Part shown: positions 1-10,484 of the stretch, one piece after another | How positions within the stretch are numbered: the first letter of the stretch is position 1 | Layout: each line of letters starts with the position of its first letter | NCBI RefSeq assembly: GCF_004209775.1 | Contig: NZ_CP035914.1 | Span: 1,240,001-1,304,000 of the forward strand | Source of the DNA: Synechococcus sp. WH 8101 | GTDB lineage: Bacteria > Cyanobacteriota > Cyanobacteriia > PCC-6307 > Cyanobiaceae | Length of the DNA: 64,000 nt | Direction: 5' to 3' | Made by a program: the position numbers and the translations under genes | Notes under the pieces: generated by a model | What the model was told of the DNA's origin: nothing | Seen by the model: the letters and a program-made list of their open reading frames with translations, nothing else | The model's database searches: none

Positions 1-1493
<1,493 letters not shown>

Positions 1494-1531
1494 TCAAAGG
1501 CAGCGTAGGCGGTGGCCTCAGGCCCACCTGG

Positions 1532-2515
1532 TCAGGACGCCGGTGGACTGCTGGCGGGTTGCCGTTGGAGATAGGCGCCAACCCCGATCGGCTCGCTCTG
1601 GGCGTAGCCCACCGGCAACCAGAGATCCCCCGCCGCTGAAGCGAAATGAATTTCCCAGTGATAGAGGCCGCGATAGGCCGCCGGGTTGTCCTTGAGCAGG
1701 GCGGCGTAGCGGAGCACGGCGTCGCCGTAATGGTCGCTGTTGTTGTAACCCCAGAGCCCGCGGCGGATGTCCTTCAGCCCACCCCGTCGCACCAGATAGC
1801 GGGCAGCGGCGTGGATCGCATCCCAGGGATTGCGAATGTCGCCTCCCTTGCCGATGCCTGGCTCCGCCCAGGTGCTGGGCAGAAACTGCATCGGGCCCTG
1901 GGCATTGGCCACCGACACCCCATCGATGCGTCCCATGCCGGTTTCCACCAGGTTCACAGCCGCCAACACCTCCCAGTCGATGCCGGTCTGGGCAGCGGCG
2001 CTGCGGTAAGCCTTGAGCAACTGGTCAGCCGGTGCGGGTGGGCGGATTCGCCAGGCGGGGAGGCGGTTGCTGGCAGGCCCGCGATGCATGGCGAGTAATT
2101 GGCGCCGTGCGGCGATGTGCTGATCGAACACCCAGTGCCAACGCTCGGGGAGGGCGCTGCGCACGGCGGCAGCCCGCTTCGGCTGTTTGGACAACACCCG
2201 ATAGATCACCTGCTGTTGATGCGCCAGGGGAGGCAGGGCGCTGCTCGGCAACTGCGGATCGCGGATCGAGGTCTCCAGTGCCGCAAGCAGATTCGCCAGG
2301 GCCGTGGCGTCTTCAGGAACCAGCGGGTAATGACGCCCTGTGGCGTTGCGGGGCAGGGTTGGATCTGTGGGTAACGCCGGACCCTGGCTGAGTTGTGTTG
2401 CGGTGGGTTCGTCGACCTGGGGAGCGTCGCTCTGGGAGCGGGGCTGGCTGGCGATCACCGCCGGCACTAGGGCGGCAGCGATCAGGGGCAGAAGCCAGCG
2501 CATCGATCGAGCCAT
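1532..2515 (-). CDS. Lytic transglycosylase (SLT domain), exported
   Basis: Peptidoglycan lytic transglycosylase. The start at 2515 gives a short basic N-terminus and a hydrophobic signal segment (LLPLIAAALVPAVIAS) typical of export. The C-terminal half carries the SLT/goose-lysozyme-like fold: the catalytic Glu in NLVETGMG, followed by ANAQGPMQFLPSTW and NPWDAIHAAARYL, then a GYNNSDHY loop. The longer open frame extending upstream to 3052 is antisense or out of frame to the DOMON-like gene and is not used. Function as a cell-wall remodelling enzyme is inferred from the domain. Confidence 0.8.
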   Translation of the reverse strand: MARSMRWLLPLIAAALVPAVIASQPRSQSDAPQVDEPTATQLSQGPALPTDPTLPRNATGRHYPLVPEDATALANLLAALETSIRDPQLPSSALPPLAHQQQVIYRVLSKQPKRAAAVRSALPERWHWVFDQHIAARRQLLAMHRGPASNRLPAWRIRPPAPADQLLKAYRSAAAQTGIDWEVLAAVNLVETGMGRIDGVSVANAQGPMQFLPSTWAEPGIGKGGDIRNPWDAIHAAARYLVRRGGLKDIRRGLWGYNNSDHYGDAVLRYAALLKDNPAAYRGLYHWEIHFASAAGDLWLPVGYAQSEPIGVGAYLQRQPASSPPAS

Positions 2516-2531
2516 CAACAATGGGTGCAGA

Positions 2532-3101
2532 TCAGGTGGGCAGGAAGGCGCGCCGATCGTGAAAATCAGGCTGGTCGCCGGGGTGGGAGAGGGCCCAGTA
2601 GGAGAGGCGACCCCCTTGGTCTTCCACCACCATCGCAAGGCCGATCTCGGGCTGCATCGCTTCGGGCCAGCACGGGTGCAGGTCGAGCTCGATGTCGCAG
2701 CGCAGATCCCGGGCCTGACGGCGCAGCTGAATCCGGGGTGCCTGGGGCAGATCCACCAGCTCCGGGGGGCTGCGGTAGGCGCTGAAGGCGTAGAGGTTCC
2801 AGTCGCCGTTGGCAGCGGCGTTGAGCTCCCAATAGCGCGGCGAATCGGGCCAGCCGAGGAAGGCCTCAAAGCAGGTGTGTTGCCAGAGGCCATCGCGGCG
2901 TTGCGGGTGGCCGGTGCGGCTGGGGCAACGCAGGCCCTCCAGGGAGTCCCAACCCGGTCCGGGCCGCAGACCGAAGCTGAAGGCCAACGCACCGGAGGTC
3001 TGCCAGACGGCTTCCACACGCACCAGCAGAGGCGGGCAGGTGTCCGGCGCAAACGGCTGCAGGACGCAGAGCTGGCGCACCATCACCGCGTGACGTGCCA
3101 T
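2532..3101 (-). CDS. DOMON-like domain protein
   Basis: Beta-rich protein of about 189 residues that resembles the cyanobacterial DOMON-like family, with the pattern TCFEAFLG, YWELNAAANGDWNLYAFSAYR. DOMON domains bind heme or sugars, but no substrate can be named here. The start at 3101 lies one base from the stop of the upstream phosphotransferase gene (3103). The longer start at 3152 would overlap that gene by 50 bases, so it is disfavoured. It is followed 16 bases later by the lytic transglycosylase gene, so the three genes 4260 to 1532 probably form one transcription unit. Confidence 0.65.
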   Translation of the reverse strand: MARHAVMVRQLCVLQPFAPDTCPPLLVRVEAVWQTSGALAFSFGLRPGPGWDSLEGLRCPSRTGHPQRRDGLWQHTCFEAFLGWPDSPRYWELNAAANGDWNLYAFSAYRSPPELVDLPQAPRIQLRRQARDLRCDIELDLHPCWPEAMQPEIGLAMVVEDQGGRLSYWALSHPGDQPDFHDRRAFLPT

Positions 3102-3102
3102 C

Positions 3103-4260
3103 TCAGGCAGGCTGCTGCGACAGCACGTCGCGGACCAGGGCTTCGATGCCATCCCACTGACGCTCGATCGAGTCGGTGAGGGCGAACTGCACCAAGGCCC
3201 GATCCAGGTTGTGGCCCGGTCGTTCGGTGCGGAAGTAGCGATCCCCCTCCAGGTGATCGGTCAGGAAGCGCAGGCCCAGTTCAAAAGGCAGCAGGCGGAT
3301 GCAGTCGGGCAGATAGTGGCGATCGGCAGCGCTCAGAAACGAACGCCCCACGCCCAGATAGCCCTCGAGGATGGAGCGGCAGAGGTCCAGATCAAAGTGC
3401 ACCGTGCTCCACTCGCGGCATTCCTCTCCGGCTGGGTTGCAACAGGAGCGCAGACAGTCGCCGATGTCGTAATGCACCAGCCCGGGCTTGACCGTGTCGA
3501 GGTCGATCAGGCCCACGGCCTGTCCGGTGCGCTCATCGATCATCACGTTGTTGATCTTCGGATCGCCGTGGATCGGTCGGCGCTGCAGCTCGCCACGTGC
3601 ACAGGCCGCCTCGAGTACATCCACCGCATGGCGGCGGCGTTCCACATGCTCGAGGGCCAGAGTCAGAGCCGCATCTGTTGATCCCTGTTGACAGTCCTGC
3701 CGCACCTGATCGAAGCGGGCCAGATAGGCCGGGGTGATGTGAAACCCCTCCAGGGTGTCCGCCAGATCGGCGATCGGCAGGTCACTCACCAGATGGTGAA
3801 ACATGCCCAGGCCATAGCCGATTTCGCGGGCATGGGCTTCATCACGGATCACATCGCTCGTGGTGGCGGCGCCGATGTAGCTGATCGATCGCCAGAACTG
3901 CCCTTCATGCTCCACCCAGTGCTCCCCGTCGGGGCGCGCGCTGAGCACCCGGGGCACCTCCCAGCGACGCCCGGCCAGCTCCGCCGGTGCGTTGGCGAGG
4001 CGATGTTCGACATGGCGGCCCAGGGTGAGCAGGTTGCCCATCACGAGGTCGGGACGCTGGAACACGGTGGTGTTCAGCCGTTGCATCACGAAGGCGTCCG
4101 GTTCCCCCTCGCCCCGCAGCTGCACCAGGTAGGTGTCGTTGACGTTGCCCGTGCCGAGCGCGCGGATTGCGGCGATCCGCTCGGGCGCATGGAAGCGGCC
4201 GGCCACCAGCTGGAGGGAGGGTTCAGAGAGCGTGGCCCCATCCGCCATGGCTGATCGCAT
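3103..4260 (-). CDS. Aminoglycoside-phosphotransferase-fold kinase, N-acetylhexosamine kinase-like
   Basis: Soluble 385-residue kinase of the APH/choline-kinase fold. The catalytic loop is IHGDPKINNVMID and the magnesium-binding motif is LIDLDTVKPG. The HGDxKxNNVMID form is the one seen in N-acetylhexosamine 1-kinase-like proteins, so phosphorylation of a sugar or amino sugar is the best guess, but the substrate is not shown. The N-terminus has the ATP-clamp-like segment GTGNVNDTYLV. It heads a minus-strand run with the DOMON-like and lytic transglycosylase genes. Start at 4260; a second Met four codons on is possible. Confidence 0.7.
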   Translation of the reverse strand: MRSAMADGATLSEPSLQLVAGRFHAPERIAAIRALGTGNVNDTYLVQLRGEGEPDAFVMQRLNTTVFQRPDLVMGNLLTLGRHVEHRLANAPAELAGRRWEVPRVLSARPDGEHWVEHEGQFWRSISYIGAATTSDVIRDEAHAREIGYGLGMFHHLVSDLPIADLADTLEGFHITPAYLARFDQVRQDCQQGSTDAALTLALEHVERRRHAVDVLEAACARGELQRRPIHGDPKINNVMIDERTGQAVGLIDLDTVKPGLVHYDIGDCLRSCCNPAGEECREWSTVHFDLDLCRSILEGYLGVGRSFLSAADRHYLPDCIRLLPFELGLRFLTDHLEGDRYFRTERPGHNLDRALVQFALTDSIERQWDGIEALVRDVLSQQPA

Positions 4261-4351
4261 GCGTCTAAAAGGGAGAATGACGCGCTCCCCTGCCGCCGCA
4301 AGGCTCGAGTGTGCGGAACCTCAGGCAGCATGGGGCTGACCCGAGCCGACG

Positions 4352-5569
4352 TTGCCCTTGCCCCGTCTGTTGCATACGGCCGACTGGCAGATCGGTAAGC
4401 CTTTCCGCTGGGTGGAGGACACCGCCAAACGCAGCCGTCTGCAGCAGGTGCGCATCGCCATGATCGAGCGCCTCAGCGCTCTGGCGCAGGAGCACAGGCC
4501 AGAGGTGCTGCTCGTGGCCGGTGATCTGTTTGATTCCGCGGCGGTGCCCACCGCCACGGTGTTGGAGGTGCTGGAGGCGATCGCTGCCGTCCCCTGCCCG
4601 GTGCTGGTGATCCCTGGCAATCACGATCATGGTGGCGCCGGGGGGTTGTGGCGGCGCGGTGACGTGCAACGGGAGATGGCCCGGCGCTGCCCGGATCTGC
4701 ACCTGCTTTTGGAACGTCGTCCTGTCGAGATCGGCGACCTGGTGGTGTTGCCCTGCCCTCTACTGCGTCAGCACGAGAGCGACAGCCCCACCGCCTGGCT
4801 GGAGTCGTTCGACTGGAGTCAGCTGCCTGCCGATCGCTGTCGTGTGGTGTTGGCCCATGGCTCCGTGCAGGGGTTCGGCGCCAGCGATGCGGACCTCACC
4901 GCCGCGAATGCCGGGCGCCGCAGCGACAGCAACCGGCTGCGTCTGGAGCGTCTGCCACAGGAGGAGATCGATTACGTCGCCCTGGGCGATTGGCATGCCT
5001 TGCATGCGGTGAGCGATCGCTGTTGGTACAGCGGCACTCCGGAGCCGGACCGCTTCCCCCGGACTGCTGATGACCAACGTGGTCAGGTGCTTCTAGTGGA
5101 GCTGGCGCGGGGCACCAGGCCGGCCGTGACCCCCCTGCCCACGGCGTCGTTGCGCTGGCACAACGAACGGATCAGCCTCCGCTCCGCCGCCGATCTGCAC
5201 CGGTTGGATCAATGGCTCGAGCACCGCATCGGTCGGCGCGTTGGGCGGGACCTGCTCCGGCTCGAGCTCGAAGGGCAGCTCGGCCTTGCGGACCATCAGC
5301 GGCTCGGTGAGCGTCTGGAGGAGCTGCGCCAGGCGTTGCTGCATCTGCGTCTGCGCGGTCACTGCCATCGCCGCCCTGAGGCGGATGAGCTCCTGGCCCT
5401 GCGGGACTGCCCTGAGGGCCCCCTGATCCGGGCCGTGGCCGAGCAGCTCTGCCAGGGCCTCGAGGCCGGTGACGAGCCAGGCGAGGTTGAGCGTCTGGAG
5501 ACCGCCCTCTGTGAATTGCATCGGCTCACGGAACAGGAGCGCAACGCCCAGGAGGCGCCATGCGCCTGA
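4352..5569 (+). CDS. SbcD/Mre11-like metallophosphoesterase
   Basis: Nuclease subunit of an SbcCD/Mre11-Rad50-type DNA end-processing complex. Metal-binding motifs are in order: HTADWQIG (about residues 8-15), GDLFD (57-61), GNHDHG (89-94), then LAHGSVQ and a WHALH segment. The length of 405 is normal for SbcD. No in-frame ATG is available near the start. TTG at 4352 or 4358 must be used, since an in-frame TGA lies at 4337. It overlaps the downstream ATPase gene by 10 bases, the usual translationally coupled arrangement. Divergent to the phosphotransferase gene. Confidence 0.75.
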   Translation: MPLPRLLHTADWQIGKPFRWVEDTAKRSRLQQVRIAMIERLSALAQEHRPEVLLVAGDLFDSAAVPTATVLEVLEAIAAVPCPVLVIPGNHDHGGAGGLWRRGDVQREMARRCPDLHLLLERRPVEIGDLVVLPCPLLRQHESDSPTAWLESFDWSQLPADRCRVVLAHGSVQGFGASDADLTAANAGRRSDSNRLRLERLPQEEIDYVALGDWHALHAVSDRCWYSGTPEPDRFPRTADDQRGQVLLVELARGTRPAVTPLPTASLRWHNERISLRSAADLHRLDQWLEHRIGRRVGRDLLRLELEGQLGLADHQRLGERLEELRQALLHLRLRGHCHRRPEADELLALRDCPEGPLIRAVAEQLCQGLEAGDEPGEVERLETALCELHRLTEQERNAQEAPCA

Positions 5570-8274
5570 CCCACTGCCGGCTCGAGAGTGTGCGTCGCCA
5601 CCGCCAGCTGGAGCTGGCGTTTGCCTCCGGGGTGACACTGGTTGCCGGTGCCAATGAGAGCGGCAAGAGCACCCTGGTGGAGGCGATGCATCGCGCCCTG
5701 TTTCTGCGTGCCAACGCCACCGGGGCGCCGATTCAGGCTCTGCGCTCGCAGCAACACCCCGGCCACCCCCAGGTGGAGATCGGCTTTGAGGCGGCGAACC
5801 AGGCCTGGACGCTCCAGAAACGCTTCAGTGGCGCCAGTGGCACCGCATCCCTGCGCACAGCCGGGCAGGACGTGCTTCAGGGGGGGGATGCGGAAGATCG
5901 CCTCGCCCAGTTACTCGGTGTGTCGGAAAGTCTCGGCAGTCGCCAGGCCAACCGCCAACTGCCAGGCCGCTGGGCCCATCTCTGGGTGATGCAGGGTGAG
6001 GCCGGGCGCGATCTGTTGGCTCAGGGTGCGGAGCATTACGCCCTGGCGGCCCTGATTGAGGCGCTGGAGGCGAAGGCGGAGGGGGCGTTGCAATCGCCCC
6101 TGGATCAACGCGTCAACGACCAGCTCGAAAGTCTGGTGCAGGCCTCGTTGACCAGCCGTGGCGTGCGCACCAACAGCGTGCTCTGGCAATGCCAACAGAG
6201 CTGCGCAGCGGCTCAAGAGGCGTTGGAGACGGCGATCGAGACCCGCGAGCGGTTTGAGCAGAGCGGTAAAGCGCTTGATCGGCTTGTGCAGGAGATCGAC
6301 ACGATCGAACGCCAGCAACTGCCCGCGCTGCAGGACCGGATCCGCAGCCAGAAGCAACGCATCAGCCTGCTGCAGAGCCTTGAACCGTTACGGCTGCGGC
6401 GTGAGCAGTTGGAACGCCAGCGCAGCAGCCTGCAGCGCCTGGAGACGGAGGCGCACAGCCAGGCGGAGCGCCTCCGCCAGCTGGAGCTGGGCCTGCAACG
6501 GTTGCAGCAGGAGAATCACCAAGCCAGCCAGACCTGCCGGCACCAACACACGGAGCTGCAGGCGCTTGAGCAGCAACGCCAGGCTCTCGAGCAACGCGGC
6601 CAGGCCTTGCGACGCCTGGAAGAGCGAGCCGGTCTCGAGCAGCGCTGCCGTGAGCTGGAGAATCGTCGGATGAAGGTTCAGGCGTTGCATCGCCAACGCC
6701 AGCAGTTGCAGGAGAAGCTGAAGCGTTGCCGCTCCCTCAGCGCCTCGGAGCATGAGGCGTTGCAGGAGCAGCGTCAGGCCTTGGAGGCCCTCAGGATCCG
6801 GCGCGAGGCGATGGCCACCCGGGTGCGACTGCTGCGCGCTTCCACGCCTGTGGCGCTGGGTGGCTCAGCACTGCAGGTGGGGGAGGAACGTCTGCTTAGC
6901 CAACCCTTCGGCCTGACCGTTGGCGAGGGCGTGGAGCTGGAGCTGACGCCTGGGGGAGGGGCGGACCTGGAGGCGCTCGAACGGGAACGCCGGCAACGGC
7001 AGCACCAGCTGGAGCAGATGCTTGAGCGCCATGACCTTGCCAGTGTTGAGGAGGCCGAAGCCCAGTGGCAGCAGCGCTTGCGTCTCGTTGCCGAGCAACG
7101 GTTGCTTGAGGGGCAGTGGCAGCAGGTTGCGCCAGCTGAGGACCTCGAGACGGAACTGCAGCACCTGCGCCAGCGGCTGGCGGCGCTCCAGGAGGAGGAC
7201 ACGGCTGTTGCTGATGACCAACCTATTGCTGATGACCAACCTGATCTTGATGACCAGCTGGAGCAGCTCGCGCAGCAACCCGACGCTCTGCATCGGGCTC
7301 TGGAGCAGTGCCGGATCAACTATCGGACCGTGCAGGAGAGCTGGAAGCGCCTGCAGGGCCAACGGGAGCCAGCGGAGGCGCGCCTGGCCCAGACCGCAAA
7401 GGACTTGCAGAGCCATCAGCTGCAACGGGAACGGCTGCTGACGGAGCAGGCCTCTGGCGCCAAGCAGCAGCAGACCCTGGTGGAGGAGTGCGGGGATCTG
7501 GCCCGGCTGGATGCCGCCCTAGAGGCGCTGCGGCGCGAGGAGGACGCCCTGCGCCAGAGCGCTCAGGGCGTACCAAGCGAGGTTGGTGGGGGTGAAGCGG
7601 TGCGTGAGGCCGAAGCTGAGCTGCAGCGCCTGGAGGCGGAGGAGCAGCGTCTGGCACGCAGCCTGCAACAGCTCAGCGGGGAGCGGGGCGGATTGCAGGA
7701 ACGCTGCTTGGCGCTGAGTGATGCCGATCCCTATGCAGCAGAGGAGGAAGCTGCCGCCCGCCTGGAGCAGGCGGAGGCGCGGGAGCGCAGTGAGCGGTTG
7801 GTGGTGGAGGCGCAACAGCTGTTGCTGCAGGAATTCCAACGGGCGCGCAGCGATCTCTCCAGCCGCTACACGGTGCCGCTGCGACGCAGCATGGATCGCG
7901 TTCTCGCCCCCCTCTTCGGCCCTGAGGGAGCACGCACCGCCCTGGGTTACTCCGCCAAAGATGGCCTTGGCGATCTGGGACTGGAACGGGATGGGCTGTT
8001 GTTGCCGTTTGCCGCGTTGAGTGGTGGTCTGCGCGAGCAGCTCAACGCGGCTCTGCGTCTGGCGATCGCCGATGTGTTGCGTCAGGGCCACGACGGATGT
8101 CTGCCCGTGCTCTTCGATGACGCCTTCAGCAACAGCGATCCGCAGCGTCTGCAGGCGGTGCTCACCATGCTCCGCCAGGCGGCGGAACGGGGGCTGCAGG
8201 TGATTGTGATGAGTTGCGATCCCGATCCCTACCGGGCTATCGCCGATGCGGTGGTGGAGCTGCCAACCAGCTGA
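5560..8274 (+). CDS. SbcC/Rad50-like coiled-coil ATPase
   Basis: SMC/Rad50-class ATPase of 904 residues. The N-terminal Walker A is GANESGKST (30-38). The long middle is Gln/Leu/Arg/Glu-rich coiled coil from about 200 to 760. Near the C-terminus come LSGGLREQLNAAL (ABC signature) and VLFDDAFSNSD (Walker B). Overlap with the SbcD-like gene and the domain layout support an SbcCD-type pair that tethers and trims DNA ends. A short in-frame tandem repeat (ADDQPI/ADDQPD, 18-base period near 7210-7245) sits in a hinge-proximal region. I see no clear zinc-hook CxxC in the middle, so it may be a divergent cyanobacterial version. Confidence 0.75.
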   Translation: MRLTHCRLESVRRHRQLELAFASGVTLVAGANESGKSTLVEAMHRALFLRANATGAPIQALRSQQHPGHPQVEIGFEAANQAWTLQKRFSGASGTASLRTAGQDVLQGGDAEDRLAQLLGVSESLGSRQANRQLPGRWAHLWVMQGEAGRDLLAQGAEHYALAALIEALEAKAEGALQSPLDQRVNDQLESLVQASLTSRGVRTNSVLWQCQQSCAAAQEALETAIETRERFEQSGKALDRLVQEIDTIERQQLPALQDRIRSQKQRISLLQSLEPLRLRREQLERQRSSLQRLETEAHSQAERLRQLELGLQRLQQENHQASQTCRHQHTELQALEQQRQALEQRGQALRRLEERAGLEQRCRELENRRMKVQALHRQRQQLQEKLKRCRSLSASEHEALQEQRQALEALRIRREAMATRVRLLRASTPVALGGSALQVGEERLLSQPFGLTVGEGVELELTPGGGADLEALERERRQRQHQLEQMLERHDLASVEEAEAQWQQRLRLVAEQRLLEGQWQQVAPAEDLETELQHLRQRLAALQEEDTAVADDQPIADDQPDLDDQLEQLAQQPDALHRALEQCRINYRTVQESWKRLQGQREPAEARLAQTAKDLQSHQLQRERLLTEQASGAKQQQTLVEECGDLARLDAALEALRREEDALRQSAQGVPSEVGGGEAVREAEAELQRLEAEEQRLARSLQQLSGERGGLQERCLALSDADPYAAEEEAAARLEQAEARERSERLVVEAQQLLLQEFQRARSDLSSRYTVPLRRSMDRVLAPLFGPEGARTALGYSAKDGLGDLGLERDGLLLPFAALSGGLREQLNAALRLAIADVLRQGHDGCLPVLFDDAFSNSDPQRLQAVLTMLRQAAERGLQVIVMSCDPDPYRAIADAVVELPTS

Positions 8275-8300
8275 GAAGCACCGGCCTCAGAGCGCTGTCA

Positions 8301-9833
8301 TCAGAGCGCCGTTTCGATCACATTCATCGCCCGCAGGTAGGCGGGTGGTTCGGTGGCGGCGTCCAGCTCTTCGAGGCTGCTGTCGTCGCGGATCAGGCGA
8401 CGGGCGTTATCGGCGATCACCGCATTCACCACCAGATCCATCGCCTCCGGTTGGTGGAGGTTCTGCAGCGCCTCGGCGTAGCGGCGGCTGTGAGTGGGAC
8501 GCACCGATTCCTGGCAGTAGTTGGAGAGCTCCCGGCTGTCGGTCATCACGGAGAAGGCCACCTCCTTGGTGGAGGTTTTGCCGTAGATCGCCATGTAGAG
8601 CAGGTTCACCATCGAGGCGTCATGCACCGGAATGGCGTAGTTGCGCACGATCTGCGGCCAATAGCGCAGCGCCTTCAGCCCTTCCAGTCCGCCTTTGCGC
8701 AGACCGGCCTGTTCACACCAGTCCTCCACCTCTTCCATCGCGTGGGGGCAGCGCTGCACCTCACGCATCCGATCCGCCAAGACTTGTCCGGCCTGGAAAT
8801 TGCGCGTCGGTTTCCCCGACACCGGCAGCATCATGCTGCCGCGCACATCCGCCACCATGGCAGTGAGCTGGGCGAAGGTGTGGTCGCGCACCTTCTCCAT
8901 ATCTCCGCCCCGCACCAGCGCCGCTTCGATCCGCTGCACGCCATAGCCGAGTTCGGTGAGGGCGAACGGTTGACGGTTGTAGAGCCGCTGACGATCCCGC
9001 CGGGCCATCGACACGGTTGCCGCCTGATCCAGGCATTGATCCAGCAGCAGGGTGAGCAGGGTCGGCAAGACCCCCGGATTTTGCTGGTGATAGCTGTATC
9101 CGAAGCCGGCAAACACCGACGACATGTTTTTTGCCGCCTTGATGTATTGCCCTTCGACGTTGTGGACGCCGGGGGACACCTGAATGTTGGGGGAGAGGCG
9201 ATCGAGCATGCGCGCGCCGAGCAGGGCGGTGAGCGCATTGGGATGGCAGAAGTTGGCAGTGAAGCTGTCGAGTGGGTTGCGCAGGGCGCCGTGACGGTGG
9301 AAGCCGGAGAAGAAGGCCAGGTTCGGCACCTTCTCGCAGAGCACATACGACTCGTTGGCGATGTGGTCATGGCTGAAGGATCCGGCCAGGCAGGCGAGCA
9401 CCACCTGCTCTCGCCCCAGCTCCTCCCGCAGTCGGCAGGCCTCCTGCAGGTCATCCTCCACGTGGTTGCTGTTGGCACTGAGCACCACCAGCTCACAGCG
9501 CTGCAGCAGGTCGGCCAGGGAATTGGGGCGCCGTTCGCCTGCACCAGCGTCGTGGCTCGCCATCCGCTCCACGGCGGCCACATGGTCGGGATCCATGCCG
9601 GCGAGGGCGTCGGCGTTGAAGGCACCGAGAAGACTGCGTCCGGGGCGGGCCGCCAGCAGCAGATCGCCTTCGCTCTCCTGCTGCATGGCGCAGTTGTAGG
9701 CCAGGGAGGCCGGGTAGAGCCCCACGCTGTAGAAGCCCACCTTGCCCACCTCCAGCTCGCGGATGCGTTGACGCACCAGCTCGGCGTCGAGGCTGCGGGG
9801 GAAGAAGGTGTTGCTCTTCAGCGAGGTCTGCAT
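8301..9833 (-). CDS. Conserved hypothetical protein, 510 aa, Rossmann-like N-terminus
   Basis: I cannot name this protein. It is cytoplasmic with no signal or membrane segment. The N-terminal part (KVGFYSVGLYPASLAYN, then ADLLQRCELVVLSANSNHVEDDL, VVLACLAGSFSHD) looks like a nucleotide-binding Rossmann domain of the glycerol-3-phosphate/6-phosphogluconate dehydrogenase kind. The helical C-terminal half starts with VEGQYIKAAKNMSSVFAGFG, which recalls the Lys-containing helix of those dehydrogenases. This is an inference from pattern only. Start at 9833 (MQTSLKS) is preferred over 9905, which would overlap the divergent GST gene. No regulation is visible. Confidence 0.6.
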   Translation of the reverse strand: MQTSLKSNTFFPRSLDAELVRQRIRELEVGKVGFYSVGLYPASLAYNCAMQQESEGDLLLAARPGRSLLGAFNADALAGMDPDHVAAVERMASHDAGAGERRPNSLADLLQRCELVVLSANSNHVEDDLQEACRLREELGREQVVLACLAGSFSHDHIANESYVLCEKVPNLAFFSGFHRHGALRNPLDSFTANFCHPNALTALLGARMLDRLSPNIQVSPGVHNVEGQYIKAAKNMSSVFAGFGYSYHQQNPGVLPTLLTLLLDQCLDQAATVSMARRDRQRLYNRQPFALTELGYGVQRIEAALVRGGDMEKVRDHTFAQLTAMVADVRGSMMLPVSGKPTRNFQAGQVLADRMREVQRCPHAMEEVEDWCEQAGLRKGGLEGLKALRYWPQIVRNYAIPVHDASMVNLLYMAIYGKTSTKEVAFSVMTDSRELSNYCQESVRPTHSRRYAEALQNLHQPEAMDLVVNAVIADNARRLIRDDSSLEELDAATEPPAYLRAMNVIETAL

Positions 9834-9894
9834 CGTGCTGGCATCACTTGGGGCCTCGGGGCCATGATCCCTCGACACCCTACGCAGCGATCCG

Positions 9895-10479
9895 ATGACG
9901 CTCACGCTCTACGGCGGGCCGCGCACCCGCGCTTCGATGCCGCGCTGGTACATGGAGGAAAAGGGCATCGCGTACCGCTTGGAGGAGCTGGATCTCCAGG
10001 CCCAGGAGCAGCGTCAACCGGAGTTTCTGGCGATCAATCCCTTCGGCAAATTGCCCGCCCTGGTGGACACCACGGTGCAGGGGGCCGATGGCCAGCCGCT
10101 GACGTTGTTCGAAAGCGGCGCGATTCTGCTCCATCTCGCCGACTGCCACAGCGACGACATCACCACCGCGGCGGAGCGGGCCCTCACCAGCCAGTGGCTG
10201 CTGTTTGCCAATGCCACCCTGGCGATCGCCCTGTTTGTACCCAGCAACCGGGAGCGGGACTTTCCCCGTCTGATGGGGGTGCTCAATGAGCAGCTCGATC
10301 CCGATCGGCCTCTGGTGGGGCGCTGCTGGGGTGCGGCTGACTGCGCTGTGCAGGCCTATCTGGCCTACCTGCCGATCTTTTTCCCGGACATCGATCTGAG
10401 CCCCTATCCCAGGATCCAGGCCGTGATTGACGCCGTGCAGCAGCGACCGGCCTATCAAATCGCCATGGGAGCGCGCTGA
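9895..10479 (+). CDS. Glutathione S-transferase family protein
   Basis: Cytoplasmic 194-residue protein with a thioredoxin-fold N-terminal domain (MTLTLYGGPRTRASMPRW) that includes the glutathione-site segments FGKLPALVD and FESGAILLHLAD. A helical C-terminal domain follows. The active-site Ser/Thr would lie in the GGPRTRAS loop. The substrate is unknown; GSTs conjugate glutathione or reduce peroxides. It lies 5 bases before the glucosylglycerol-phosphate phosphatase gene on the same strand and is probably co-transcribed with it. Divergent to the 510-residue hypothetical. Confidence 0.85.
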   Translation: MTLTLYGGPRTRASMPRWYMEEKGIAYRLEELDLQAQEQRQPEFLAINPFGKLPALVDTTVQGADGQPLTLFESGAILLHLADCHSDDITTAAERALTSQWLLFANATLAIALFVPSNRERDFPRLMGVLNEQLDPDRPLVGRCWGAADCAVQAYLAYLPIFFPDIDLSPYPRIQAVIDAVQQRPAYQIAMGAR

Positions 10480-10484
10480 AGCCG

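Noticed and set aside
8214-10289. 691-codon plus-strand frame across 8.2-10.3 kb
   Set aside because: Antisense to the 510-residue gene and out of frame to the GST gene, both better supported; a high-GC artefact.
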